Positions 23,546 through 30,519 of a stretch of DNA of 32,813 nucleotides are shown one piece after another. A program made the translations under genes and the position numbers. Source of the DNA: an uncultured Pelagibacteraceae bacterium (GTDB lineage Bacteria > Pseudomonadota > Alphaproteobacteria > Pelagibacterales > Pelagibacteraceae); NCBI GenBank assembly GCA_902627805.1, contig CACOKN010000009.1:1-32813 (forward strand). The letters are read 5' to 3'. The notes beneath the pieces are model-generated. The model had not been told where the DNA came from and made no database searches. It saw only the letters and a program-made list of their open reading frames with translations. How positions within the stretch are numbered: position 1 is the stretch's first letter; every line of letters begins with the position of its first letter.

Positions 23546-24232
23546 TTAATTCTTCTTATATTTTTGCCACAAATCTGGTCTTCGGACGCGTGTTATAGCC
23601 TCAGATTGAGATAAACGCCAGTCTTTAATTTTGCTATGATCCCCTGATAATAAGACATCTGGTACTGATTTTTCCTCCCAAATTTGAGGTTTTGTATATT
23701 GGGGATACTCTAAAAGACCATTTTCAAAAGTTTCCTCAGAAGAGGATTTATCATTACCTAAAACTCCAGGCAAAAGTCTTAACACACTATCAAGAACTAC
23801 AAGAGCAGCTGTTTCCCCTCCAGAAAGTACATAATCTCCTATACTTATTTCCTCAATATTTCTTGTAGATAATACTCTTTCATCAACACCTTCGAAATGT
23901 CCACAAATTAAAGTGAATGATTTTACTTTAGATAAATCTTGAGCAAGTCTTTGATCAAATTTTTTACCTTTTGGCGAAAGATAAAAAATTCTTTCCCCCT
24001 TTTGGATATTTTTATCAATTGATTTTGCTAGTATGTCTGGTTTTAACAGCATACCTGATCCACCACCATATGGAGTATCGTCAACAGTTTTGTGTTTATC
24101 TGTTGCTACATCTCTTATGTTTACTACATTAAGACTCCATATCTTTTTAGCCATTGCTTTTCCATATAATCCTTTGTTTAACGGACCAGGAAAAATTTCT
24201 GGATAAAGTGTTAACACTTGTGTCTTTAACAT
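23546..24232 (-). CDS. trmD: tRNA (guanine-N1-)-methyltransferase
   Basis: SPOUT-fold enzyme that methylates G37 of tRNAs reading CNN codons, preventing +1 frameshifts. The 228 residues are near the usual 230-250. Motifs: [13 protein letters not shown] at the N-terminus, [15 protein letters not shown] (51-65), [10 protein letters not shown] (110-119), the trefoil-knot AdoMet site [10 protein letters not shown] (131-140), and [17 protein letters not shown] with the C-terminal [18 protein letters not shown]. It lies only 14 bp after rpsP, where rimM would normally be found. The ATG at 24232 gives [16 protein letters not shown]. Confidence 0.97.
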   Translation of the reverse strand: MLKTQVLTLYPEIFPGPLNKGLYGKAMAKKIWSLNVVNIRDVATDKHKTVDDTPYGGGSGMLLKPDILAKSIDKNIQKGERIFYLSPKGKKFDQRLAQDLSKVKSFTLICGHFEGVDERVLSTRNIEEISIGDYVLSGGETAALVVLDSVLRLLPGVLGNDKSSSEETFENGLLEYPQYTKPQIWEEKSVPDVLLSGDHSKIKDWRLSQSEAITRVRRPDLWQKYKKN

Positions 24233-24246
24233 AAGTAAACCTTAAA

Positions 24247-24744
24247 TTACTTTTTCTCCTCTTTTGGAGCTTCTTCCTTTTTAGCTTCTGCTTTTGGAGC
24301 TTCTTCCTTTTTAGCTTCTGCTTTTGGAGCTTCTTCCTTTTTAGCTTCTACTTTTGGAGCTTCTTCTTTTTTTGCTCCATCTGCCGGTGCCGCGTCTGCT
24401 TTTGCAACATCTTCCTTTTTAGCATCATCTGACCCTTCTTTTTTTCTATCTTTTTTTGGAATAGCCTTTTGAGGATTATTACCATTAGCGGGCATTGGCA
24501 TTAACTCATTTTCACCCAAGATTCTTGCAACTCTTGTTGTCGGTTGTGCACCTTGGCCTAACCAATATTTAATTCTTTCAGCCTCTAATCCTATTCTTTC
24601 TTTTTTTTCTTTAGGTAGTAGGGGATTAAAAAAACCAACTTTTTCTATGAAACGTCCATCTCTTGCAAAACGACTATCAGCTACAACAACTTTGTAGACT
24701 GGTCTCTTCTTCGTTCCACCTCTTGATAATCTAAGTTTTAACAT
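24247..24744 (-). CDS. rpsP: Ribosomal protein S16 with a repetitive charged tail
   Basis: S16 is a 30S subunit assembly protein. Residues 1 to about 80 are a normal S16 ([59 protein letters not shown]). The remaining 85 residues are low complexity, first Lys/Asp/Ala-rich, then copies of a ten-residue unit of the type [10 protein letters not shown]. Total 165 residues against roughly 80-90 for compact S16 proteins; extended tails are known in other Alphaproteobacteria. The ATG at 24744 has a strong AAAGGAG ribosome-binding site. The next gene is trmD; rimM is absent between them. Confidence 0.95.
   Translation of the reverse strand: MLKLRLSRGGTKKRPVYKVVVADSRFARDGRFIEKVGFFNPLLPKEKKERIGLEAERIKYWLGQGAQPTTRVARILGENELMPMPANGNNPQKAIPKKDRKKEGSDDAKKEDVAKADAAPADGAKKEEAPKVEAKKEEAPKAEAKKEEAPKAEAKKEEAPKEEKK
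24261..24380 (-). repeat. 30-bp tandem repeat inside the rpsP tail
   Basis: Three near-identical 30-bp units begin at 24261, 24291 and 24321, and a diverged fourth runs from 24351 to 24380. The first two are identical; the third differs by one base. Each encodes the ten-residue block of the S16 tail ([10 protein letters not shown] type). Because the unit length is a multiple of three, copy-number change by slippage would lengthen or shorten the tail without a frameshift. Confidence 0.93.
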
Positions 24745-24749
24745 TTACT

Positions 24750-24756
24750 CTCCTTT
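24750..24756 (-). promoter_or_regulatory. Strong Shine-Dalgarno site of rpsP
   Basis: On the coding strand AAAGGAG ends 5 nt before the rpsP ATG at 24744. It is one of the few strong ribosome-binding sites in the window, where most starts lack a clear one. It lies directly against the ffh stop codon (24758), so S16 can be initiated independently at high rate on a shared transcript. Confidence 0.8.
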
Positions 24757-24757
24757 T

Positions 24758-26116
24758 TTATTTTAATTGATTAAATAGTTCTGGAGGTATTCCTTTATCA
24801 GACATACCTTTCAGATTTCCTTTAGACATCTTTTTCATCATTTCAGACATCATTTTAAATTGTTTTAACAATTTATTGATAGTGGCTGGATCAGTTCCAG
24901 AACCATTAGCAATTCTTTTTTTTCTAGAACCATCAATTATTTTTGGGTTCTCTCTTTCTTTTTTTGTCATCGATAAAATTATAGCCTCGTTCTTTGTGAT
25001 AACACTCTCGTCAATACCCGCAGCATCCATTTGTGATTTCACTTTAGAAATCCCAGGCATAAAAGACATAATGCCTTCTATTCCACCCATTTTTTTCATC
25101 TGTCTTAATTGTGTTAAATAATCTTGCATTGAGAATTGTCCCTTTTTTAAATTCTCTTCTGTTTTTTTTATATTTTCTTCACCTAGATCCTGTGCTGCTT
25201 TTTCAACTAGAGATACAATATCTCCCATTCCAAGAATTCGATTTGCAATCCTATCAGGATGAAACACCTCAAAATTTTCAATCTTTTCTCCTACCCCTAA
25301 AAACTTTATTGGAACCTCTGATACAAATTTCATACTTACCGCGGCCCCACCTCTGGCATCACCATCAGCTCTTGTTAAAATAATTCCTGATAAACCTACA
25401 GTATTTCTAAATTCTTTTGCAACCGATGCTGCTACTTGACCGGTTAAGGAGTCTGCAACTAAAAAAGTTTCAGCAGGATTGATTATATTTTCAATCTGCT
25501 TTATTTCACTCATCATTTGAAGATCTATTTGTGTTCTGCCAGCTGTATCAAATAAGATAATGTCGGCACCATTTAAATTTGCAGCACTAATTGCTCTCTG
25601 ACAAATATCTGCTGGTTGTTGACCCTCTATAATTGGTAAAGTTAAGATATTATTTTGATCACCTAAAGATTTCAACTGTTCTTGTGCAGCTGGTCTATAA
25701 ATATCTAAGCTGACCATCATTACCTTCTTTTTCTTTGCATTTTCTAAATATCTTGCAAGCTTAGCAGTAGTGGTAGTTTTACCTGAACCTTGCAGACCAA
25801 CTAACATCATTGGCACGGGAGGAACGGCATTTAAATTTACATCAATGTTTTTTTCACCTAATAAATTAACTAATTCGTCATAAACGATTTTCACAACCAT
25901 ATCACCAGGAGATGTAGACCTGATAATTTCTTGCCCTAAAGCTTTAGGTTTAACTTTTTCAATAAATTCTTTTGCGACCTCAAGTGATACATCAGCCTCT
26001 AGTAAGGCTTGTCTAATAGCTCTAAGGCCTTCATCAACTTGGCTCTCATCAAGCGAAGGGGCTTTTTTCAGAGAGGAAAAAACTTCCTCAAATTTATTTG
26101 TCAAATTTTCAAACAT
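24758..26116 (-). CDS. ffh: Signal recognition particle GTPase Ffh (SRP54)
   Basis: Binds signal peptides and SRP RNA and delivers translating ribosomes to FtsY at the membrane. Domains: an N-terminal four-helix bundle (MFENLTNKFEEVFSSLKK onward); the GTPase domain with GLQGSGKTTTTAKLA (P-loop about 107-114), ADICQRAI, FDTAGRTQ and ILTRADGDARGGA; and the methionine-rich M domain with LRQMKKMGGIEGIMSFMPGI, GSRKKRIANGSGT and MMSEMMKKMSKG. The frame is open up to a GTG at 26143, but those codons fall inside the 3' strand of a conserved leader RNA stem, and normal Ffh proteins start MFENL, so the ATG at 26116 (452 residues) is used. No strong Shine-Dalgarno is visible; the stem ends 14 nt before the ATG. 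Confidence 0.97.
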   Translation of the reverse strand: MFENLTNKFEEVFSSLKKAPSLDESQVDEGLRAIRQALLEADVSLEVAKEFIEKVKPKALGQEIIRSTSPGDMVVKIVYDELVNLLGEKNIDVNLNAVPPVPMMLVGLQGSGKTTTTAKLARYLENAKKKKVMMVSLDIYRPAAQEQLKSLGDQNNILTLPIIEGQQPADICQRAISAANLNGADIILFDTAGRTQIDLQMMSEIKQIENIINPAETFLVADSLTGQVAASVAKEFRNTVGLSGIILTRADGDARGGAAVSMKFVSEVPIKFLGVGEKIENFEVFHPDRIANRILGMGDIVSLVEKAAQDLGEENIKKTEENLKKGQFSMQDYLTQLRQMKKMGGIEGIMSFMPGISKVKSQMDAAGIDESVITKNEAIILSMTKKERENPKIIDGSRKKRIANGSGTDPATINKLLKQFKMMSEMMKKMSKGNLKGMSDKGIPPELFNQLK

Positions 26117-26129
26117 ATTTATTTCACAC

Positions 26130-26225
26130 AGCAGTAACCGCACTAGTGGGCGAACCCTCGCTGACTAGTGTCGATCTCTTTGTTTCCAAAGACACCACAA
26201 ATTTAACGTTTTTGCGGAAACTGCC
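26130..26225 (-). ncRNA. Structured 5' leader RNA of ffh ('ffh motif')
   Basis: On the minus strand the leader folds as follows. A closing stem pairs GCAGT and CCGC (26224-26220, 26217-26214) with GCGG and ACTGC (26141-26138, 26135-26131), separated by a tandem U/U mismatch. Inside are two hairpins: CUUUG-GAAA-CAAAG with a GNRA loop (26191-26178), and CACUAGU...ACUAGUG (26170-26164 with 26147-26141) enclosing a GCGA-GGGU-UCGC hairpin. The region is clearly more G+C-rich than surrounding spacers. A cis-regulatory RNA upstream of ffh was described in Ca. Pelagibacter ubique from G+C-rich intergenic regions (Meyer and co-workers, 2009); position and character match, but I could not compare with the published consensus. 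It probably controls ffh translation. Confidence 0.85.
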
Positions 26226-26229
26226 ACAA

Positions 26230-26240
26230 ACTATAATAGA
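26230..26240. promoter_or_regulatory. Back-to-back -10 elements for ffh and dapF-ftsY
   Basis: The near-palindrome CTATAATAG (26231-26239) supplies a perfect TATAAT -10 box on the plus strand (26232-26237) and TATTAT on the minus strand (26238-26233). Minus-strand transcription would begin near 26226, exactly where the ffh leader stem starts. Plus-strand transcription would begin near 26244, leaving a 5' UTR of about 34 nt before dapF. No good -35 hexamer with 16-18-bp spacing is visible on either strand, so this is a prediction from the -10 and the fit to the RNA only. Confidence 0.55.
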
Positions 26241-26277
26241 GGTTCAAAAAGTCAATAAATAAGTTAAATAACTATAT

Positions 26278-27102
26278 ATGGATATACAGGCTTTTAAAAT
26301 GGATGGATTAGGTAATGATTTTGTAATAATTGATAATAGACAAAAGATTACCAATTTAACTAAAGATCAAATCATAAAAATTTGTGATAGAAATTTTATT
26401 GGCTGTGATCAATTAATATTTATTGAGTCTAGCAAATCAAGTCATGCAAATTTAAAATTTTTTAATTCTGATGGAGGAGAGTCTGGTGCATGCGGAAATG
26501 GTACTAGATGTGTTGCAAAATTAATCTCTGAGGAGACAAAATCTGAAAACATCATTTTATCAACTTCAAATGGAAATTTAGAGTCAAAAATATTAGATAA
26601 AAATATTGTTACAACTGAAATTGGTAAAGCTAAATTACAATGGAACGAAATTCCTTTATCTGAAAAACTAGATACAAAAAATTTAGATATTAAGATTATT
26701 GATTTAAATAACAAAGAGCATTCAGGCGGCACAGCTGTTAATGTTGGAAATCCACATATTGTTTTTTTTGTAAATGAAATTGAAAATTTTAATATTGAAA
26801 AAATTGGACCCGAAATTGAAAATCATAAAATTTTTCCAGAAAAATGTAATGTTACAATTGCTACAATAATGAATAAAGATTTAATTAGAGTGAAGGTATG
26901 GGAGAGAGGAGCGGGGCTGACTAAAGCATGTGGAACAGCTGCATGTGCAACAGCAGTTGCTGGTAAATTAAATGATCTTACTGAAAATAAAACAGACATA
27001 GAATTTCAAACAGGTAAATTATCAATCCTTATAGATGATAAAAATTCAATCCACATGAAAGGACCCGTTTCAGAAATAAAAGAAATTGAGTTTAAACTAT
27101 AA
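26278..27102 (+). CDS. dapF: Diaminopimelate epimerase
   Basis: Converts LL- to meso-diaminopimelate for lysine and peptidoglycan synthesis by a cofactor-free two-cysteine mechanism. The 274 residues are typical. The start MDIQAFKMDGLGNDFVIID is diagnostic. The two catalytic cysteines are Cys72 in GESGACGNGTRCVAK and Cys218 in LTKACGTAACATAVAG; Asn and Glu substrate residues lie in VNVGNPH and VWERGAGLT. It is the first gene of a plus-strand pair and overlaps ftsY by one base (TAATG). In several other Alphaproteobacteria a MiaB-like tRNA methylthiotransferase gene lies between dapF and ftsY; here the two are directly joined. The upstream sequence has a perfect TATAAT but no Shine-Dalgarno. 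Confidence 0.97.
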   Translation: MDIQAFKMDGLGNDFVIIDNRQKITNLTKDQIIKICDRNFIGCDQLIFIESSKSSHANLKFFNSDGGESGACGNGTRCVAKLISEETKSENIILSTSNGNLESKILDKNIVTTEIGKAKLQWNEIPLSEKLDTKNLDIKIIDLNNKEHSGGTAVNVGNPHIVFFVNEIENFNIEKIGPEIENHKIFPEKCNVTIATIMNKDLIRVKVWERGAGLTKACGTAACATAVAGKLNDLTENKTDIEFQTGKLSILIDDKNSIHMKGPVSEIKEIEFKL

Positions 27103-28019
27103 TGGGAATTTTTGATAAATTTAAGATAGGCTTTAAAAAAAGTGCATCCGCACTGACATCTGGACTAAAAGAAATAATAATAAAAAAAGAGATTGACGAT
27201 AAAAATTTAAATAAAATTGAAGAGTTTTTAATTGAGTCAGATGTAGGTGTTGAGGCTGCGTCTGAGATCAAGGAAATCATTTCAAGTAAAAAAATCAATC
27301 CAAATAAAGATTTATCAACCGAAATAAATCTTATTTTAAAAGAATACATTATTAATCTAATGAAGCCTTTGGAGAATACTTCTTTTTTTGAAAAAAAAGA
27401 TAAACTCAATGCAACTTTAATCTCAGGAGTAAATGGTGTTGGTAAAACAACAACTATTGGTAAAATAGGTAAAATTTTAAAAACTAACGGAAACAAAGTT
27501 ATGTTTGCCGCTTCTGATACTTTTAGAGCAGCGGCTATTGAACAATTAGAAAATTGGGCAAATAAAATTGATGTTAAAATAACTAAATCATCTCAAGGTT
27601 CTGATCCAGCATCAGTCGCGTATAAAGCAGTTGAGGAAGCAATCAAAAATAATTTTCACCAAGTATTAATCGATACCGCTGGAAGACTACAAAATAAAAA
27701 AAATTTAATGGAGGAATATAAAAAGATTGCCAATGTAACAAAAAAAATTGATCAGGATGCTCCTCACAATATTATTTTAGTTTTAGATGCAACATCGGGA
27801 CAAAATGTAATTAATCAAGTGGAAGAATTTAACAAAATTATCCCATTAACGGGTTTAATCATGACCAAATTAGATGGAACTGCCAAAGGTGGTATTCTAT
27901 TGGCAATAGCAAAAAAATATCAACTACCTATTATTGCTTTAGGCTTGGGTGAAAAAGAGGACGACTTACAATTATTCAATGCAGAAAAATTTGCTGAGGC
28001 TTTTACACAAGTTAATTGA
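27102..28019 (+). CDS. ftsY: Signal recognition particle receptor FtsY
   Basis: Membrane-associated GTPase that pairs with Ffh to hand ribosome-nascent-chain complexes to the translocon. The 305 residues are essentially the NG domain: N helices, then the P-loop SGVNGVGKTTTIGKIGK (108-124), AASDTFRAAAIEQLENWA, LIDTAGRLQNKKNLMEEYKK, and LIMTKLDGTAKGGI with the closing GLGEKEDDLQLFNAEKFAEAF. The long acidic A domain of E. coli FtsY is absent. Instead the protein opens with a short basic amphipathic segment (MGIFDKFKIGFKKSASAL) that probably supplies membrane binding. The stop overlaps the end of the convergent minus-strand gene by 8 bp. Confidence 0.97.
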   Translation: MGIFDKFKIGFKKSASALTSGLKEIIIKKEIDDKNLNKIEEFLIESDVGVEAASEIKEIISSKKINPNKDLSTEINLILKEYIINLMKPLENTSFFEKKDKLNATLISGVNGVGKTTTIGKIGKILKTNGNKVMFAASDTFRAAAIEQLENWANKIDVKITKSSQGSDPASVAYKAVEEAIKNNFHQVLIDTAGRLQNKKNLMEEYKKIANVTKKIDQDAPHNIILVLDATSGQNVINQVEEFNKIIPLTGLIMTKLDGTAKGGILLAIAKKYQLPIIALGLGEKEDDLQLFNAEKFAEAFTQVN

Positions 28020-28575
28020 TCAAATTACTCGAGATTAAAGGTTTATAAATACTACACTTATAATTATCTTTAAATTTATAATGCCCACAATCCTTAGAGA
28101 AAGATGAAATAATAAAATCAAATTTTCCTGTGGTAGGATAAAGTTCAAGCTTCTTATTAAAAATATCATATTTAAAGTTTGCGTTTAAACTTTTAACTGC
28201 ACTAATCATCACCAGTGTTTTATCATCTTTTAAAAGATAATAAGCAAAGTCGTCTGGAAATACAGGAAAGTCATATTCCTCTAAATGAAACTTTGCTTGA
28301 GAAGGAAACCAATCATAAGAGATCAATGGTGAAGAGGACTTTGTTGAATAATTGTAGATATAAAGATCTTTTGGATAATCATTTATATAATTACTTTCTT
28401 CACCTCTGGCTAAAATCGATTTCTCTCGCCCCTTAAAATACAGCGCAAATTTTTTATTGTGTGAGTCCATATGATCTATGTGAAATAAATCGTCAGGATA
28501 AAATGAATTATCTTTAGAAAAAGCAAAGCTTTTTAAAGTTATAAATAAAATTATGATTAAAAAAAAATTTTTCAC
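28012..28575 (-). CDS. Secreted or periplasmic protein of unknown function
   Basis: I do not recognise this 187-residue protein. It begins with a likely Sec signal peptide: Lys2, a hydrophobic run FFLIIILFITL, then a SFAFSKD region suggesting cleavage near residues 18-21. There is no lipobox cysteine. The mature part is rich in Tyr, Phe, Asp and Ser, with two cysteines (Cys163, Cys174) near the C-terminus that could form a disulphide. The start is GTG at 28575; an in-frame TAA lies two codons upstream and no ATG is available before the signal peptide. Its end overlaps ftsY convergently by 8 bp, and a 49-bp spacer separates it from the upstream hydrolase gene. Confidence 0.75.
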   Translation of the reverse strand: MKNFFLIIILFITLKSFAFSKDNSFYPDDLFHIDHMDSHNKKFALYFKGREKSILARGEESNYINDYPKDLYIYNYSTKSSSPLISYDWFPSQAKFHLEEYDFPVFPDDFAYYLLKDDKTLVMISAVKSLNANFKYDIFNKKLELYPTTGKFDFIISSFSKDCGHYKFKDNYKCSIYKPLISSNLIN

Positions 28576-28624
28576 TTTTTAAGCATAATCTTAAATCTTG
28601 AAAAATATTTGTTTAGAATATGGC

Positions 28625-29443
28625 TTAATTTAAATTAATCAAAAAAGAGTTTAATGCTTTTACAAGACTCTCATCATACTCCATCATATGATTGTCATAT
28701 TTGGTAAAATATGAATATTTAGGTTCATTAGCTATTTCGAACATCTTTTTACCCATCTCAAAAGGTACTATTTGATCTTTTTCACCATGCATTATCAAAA
28801 TTGGAGATTTAATATTTTTAATTTTGTTTTTATTTTCAAATTTATCTTTAAGTAAAAGTCCAACGGGTATATATGGATAAAATTTTTTAGCCGCATCAAT
28901 CATTGATGTGAATGGAGTTTCTAAAATAACACCCGCAAACTTTTTATTCTGGGACAAATGTGTTGCAACTCCAGTTCCAAGAGACTCTCCATAAATAACT
29001 ATATTTTGTTCGTCCACACCTTTTTTAAGAAGCCATTTTATTGCACTCTCACCATCTTTATACAATCCAGTTTCCGATGGTTTTCCTTGATTGCCGCTAA
29101 AACCTCTCCATGCAATAATTAAAAAGTTTACATTCATATCACGAAAATGATTTAACTTATGAATTCTATTTTCTAAAGATCCAGCATTTCCATGAAAATA
29201 TAAAATAGTTTTATATTTTTTTATATCTTTTTCATGAAACCAACCCAGTAAATCTAATCCATCTTGTGTTGGAACTTTTATCTTTTCAATATTAACTGAG
29301 AGTTTATCGTTAAAATAATTATTTTCATCTGGATGGTACATTAAATTTCTTTGATAAAAATATAGAAACACTAAAAGAAAAAAATAACCTATAATTATTA
29401 GTTGAATAAAAAATAACAAATTGTTCCTAAACTTTTTTATCAT
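28625..29443 (-). CDS. Membrane-anchored alpha/beta hydrolase, BEM46/ABHD13-like
   Basis: The 272-residue protein has an N-terminal transmembrane segment (about residues 9-30) followed by an alpha/beta hydrolase domain. The catalytic triad is visible as Ser154 in YGESLGTGVA, Asp223 in MHGEKDQIVPF and His252 in KYDNHMMEY; the oxyanion segment is LYFHGNAGSLENR (81-93). The HGNAGS and GESLGTG motifs and the single anchor are typical of the widespread BEM46/YfhR-type family, whose substrates are mostly unknown; some act on acyl chains or peptides. The ATG at 29443 overlaps the end of the EamA permease gene by 17 bp. A cytoplasmic or periplasmic placement of the domain cannot be settled from sequence. 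Confidence 0.87.
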   Translation of the reverse strand: MIKKFRNNLLFFIQLIIIGYFFLLVFLYFYQRNLMYHPDENNYFNDKLSVNIEKIKVPTQDGLDLLGWFHEKDIKKYKTILYFHGNAGSLENRIHKLNHFRDMNVNFLIIAWRGFSGNQGKPSETGLYKDGESAIKWLLKKGVDEQNIVIYGESLGTGVATHLSQNKKFAGVILETPFTSMIDAAKKFYPYIPVGLLLKDKFENKNKIKNIKSPILIMHGEKDQIVPFEMGKKMFEIANEPKYSYFTKYDNHMMEYDESLVKALNSFLINLN

Positions 29444-30326
29444 TATTTTTCTTTGCTAAATATATGCCAAAAAATACCAAAATAGTTCCCACAATATGAT
29501 AATTTTCAAATTTTTCATCGAATAAAAAATATCCATAAATTGCACCATAAATTGTAAAGATATAAAGTGTAAAACCAGTTAAAGAAGCGCCTAATTTTTT
29601 TTGTGCAATTGTATATAACGTAAAAGCAATTATACCTGGTGATATAGCAGCAAAAATTACCCATAAATAAAATTCTGTTACAAAAAAAGTTTGTTTATAA
29701 AATATTTCCTCACTTATATAAAAAGGTAGTAGACTAAGTGCACCAAAAAATGAGATCAAAGTAAATCTTTCAAAAATTTTTAATTTTGATTGCCAATAAA
29801 ATAAGTAAATTGAATACAATGCCCATCCTATTGCAGCAGCTAACATCCACAAATCTCCAATAGTAAATTTTAAATTAATAAGTAAATCAAGATTTCCCTT
29901 AATTATAATAACAAAAACACCAATTAAACATGCAATTAATCCAATAACTTTCGTTAAATTAATTTTCTCATGGAAAACAAAATACGAAATCAGAATAATA
30001 AAAACAGGGGAAGATGTATAAATTATTCCCATATTAGTGACAGTGGTTGTCTCACCAGCTAAAAAAGGGAAAGCTCCACAAACTCCACATCCCATTGAAC
30101 CTAAGAAAAATAATCTCCTATATTCTTTTTTAATAATCTTAAAATTTTTTTTTAAAGTAAGATAAGTAAAGGGTAACAAGATAAGAAAAACCAATGTCCA
30201 TCTCCAAAAAGCTAGTGAGATAGGTGGCACAAATTCTACACCTCCTCTGGCCACAATGAGATTACTTGCCATGAAAATTGGTTGAATAAATAAAAGTGAA
30301 AGTGGAAAAATATTGAGATTTTTCAA
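29427..30326 (-). CDS. DMT-superfamily permease (EamA domains)
   Basis: A 299-residue inner-membrane protein with about ten hydrophobic helices in two repeated EamA halves. Typical motifs appear in each half: SLAFWRWTLVFLILLPF and TNMGIIYTSSPVFIILISYFVFHEKI in the first, AFTLYTIAQKKLGASLTGFTLYIFTIYGAIYGYFLFDE in the second. Drug/metabolite transporters of this group export or import amino acids and other small metabolites; the substrate cannot be told here. The only start that keeps the first helix intact is TTG at 30326; an in-frame TAA lies four codons further upstream and the first ATG is inside helix 1. It lies 12 bp after the small membrane protein gene. Confidence 0.87.
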   Translation of the reverse strand: MKNLNIFPLSLLFIQPIFMASNLIVARGGVEFVPPISLAFWRWTLVFLILLPFTYLTLKKNFKIIKKEYRRLFFLGSMGCGVCGAFPFLAGETTTVTNMGIIYTSSPVFIILISYFVFHEKINLTKVIGLIACLIGVFVIIIKGNLDLLINLKFTIGDLWMLAAAIGWALYSIYLFYWQSKLKIFERFTLISFFGALSLLPFYISEEIFYKQTFFVTEFYLWVIFAAISPGIIAFTLYTIAQKKLGASLTGFTLYIFTIYGAIYGYFLFDEKFENYHIVGTILVFFGIYLAKKNNDKKV

Positions 30327-30338
30327 TTTTTGAAAAAA

Positions 30339-30515
30339 TTAACTTTTATCAAAAAAGGCTTCATATATCATCATAAAGATAGCTGCGCCCATTAATAGAT
30401 AAACTGGAATAACGTCTATAAATCCAATCATCATTGATCTAGTCAAAGTAGTTGCTAATCCAATTAAAAAGAAAACTGCAAATGATAAACCAATTATAGT
30501 CGTAATTTTATTCAT
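30339..30515 (-). CDS. Small two-helix membrane protein, unknown
   Basis: A 58-codon frame starting with ATG at 30515, four bases after the amidase stop, and ending 12 bp before the EamA gene. The product starts MNKITTIIGLSFAVFFLIGL, has a first hydrophobic segment at about 5-22, a short polar turn (TTLTRSMM), a second segment at about 30-52, and ends EAFFDKS. The frame fills what would otherwise be a 190-bp gap in a genome with almost none, is co-directional with its neighbours and has the spacing of an operon gene, which supports it being real. The family is not recognised; an accessory subunit or regulator of a neighbouring transporter is possible but unsupported. Confidence 0.68.
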   Translation of the reverse strand: MNKITTIIGLSFAVFFLIGLATTLTRSMMIGFIDVIPVYLLMGAAIFMMIYEAFFDKS

Positions 30516-30519
30516 CTAA

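Noticed and set aside
26117..26143. Longer ffh start at GTG 26143
   Set aside because: The extra nine codons fall within the conserved closing stem of the leader RNA and do not resemble Ffh; MFENL at 26116 is the normal start.
26130..26225. The G+C-rich spacer as the 4.5S SRP RNA gene itself
   Set aside because: It lacks the conserved GGAAGCAGCC-like helix 8 core of SRP RNA, and it is placed as a leader in the sense direction of ffh, so a cis-regulatory element fits better.
27092..27496. Open frame of 134 codons on the minus strand, opposite ftsY
   Set aside because: The hydrophobic-looking product arises from reading the Lys/Asn-rich FtsY sequence in reverse; FtsY is clearly the real gene.
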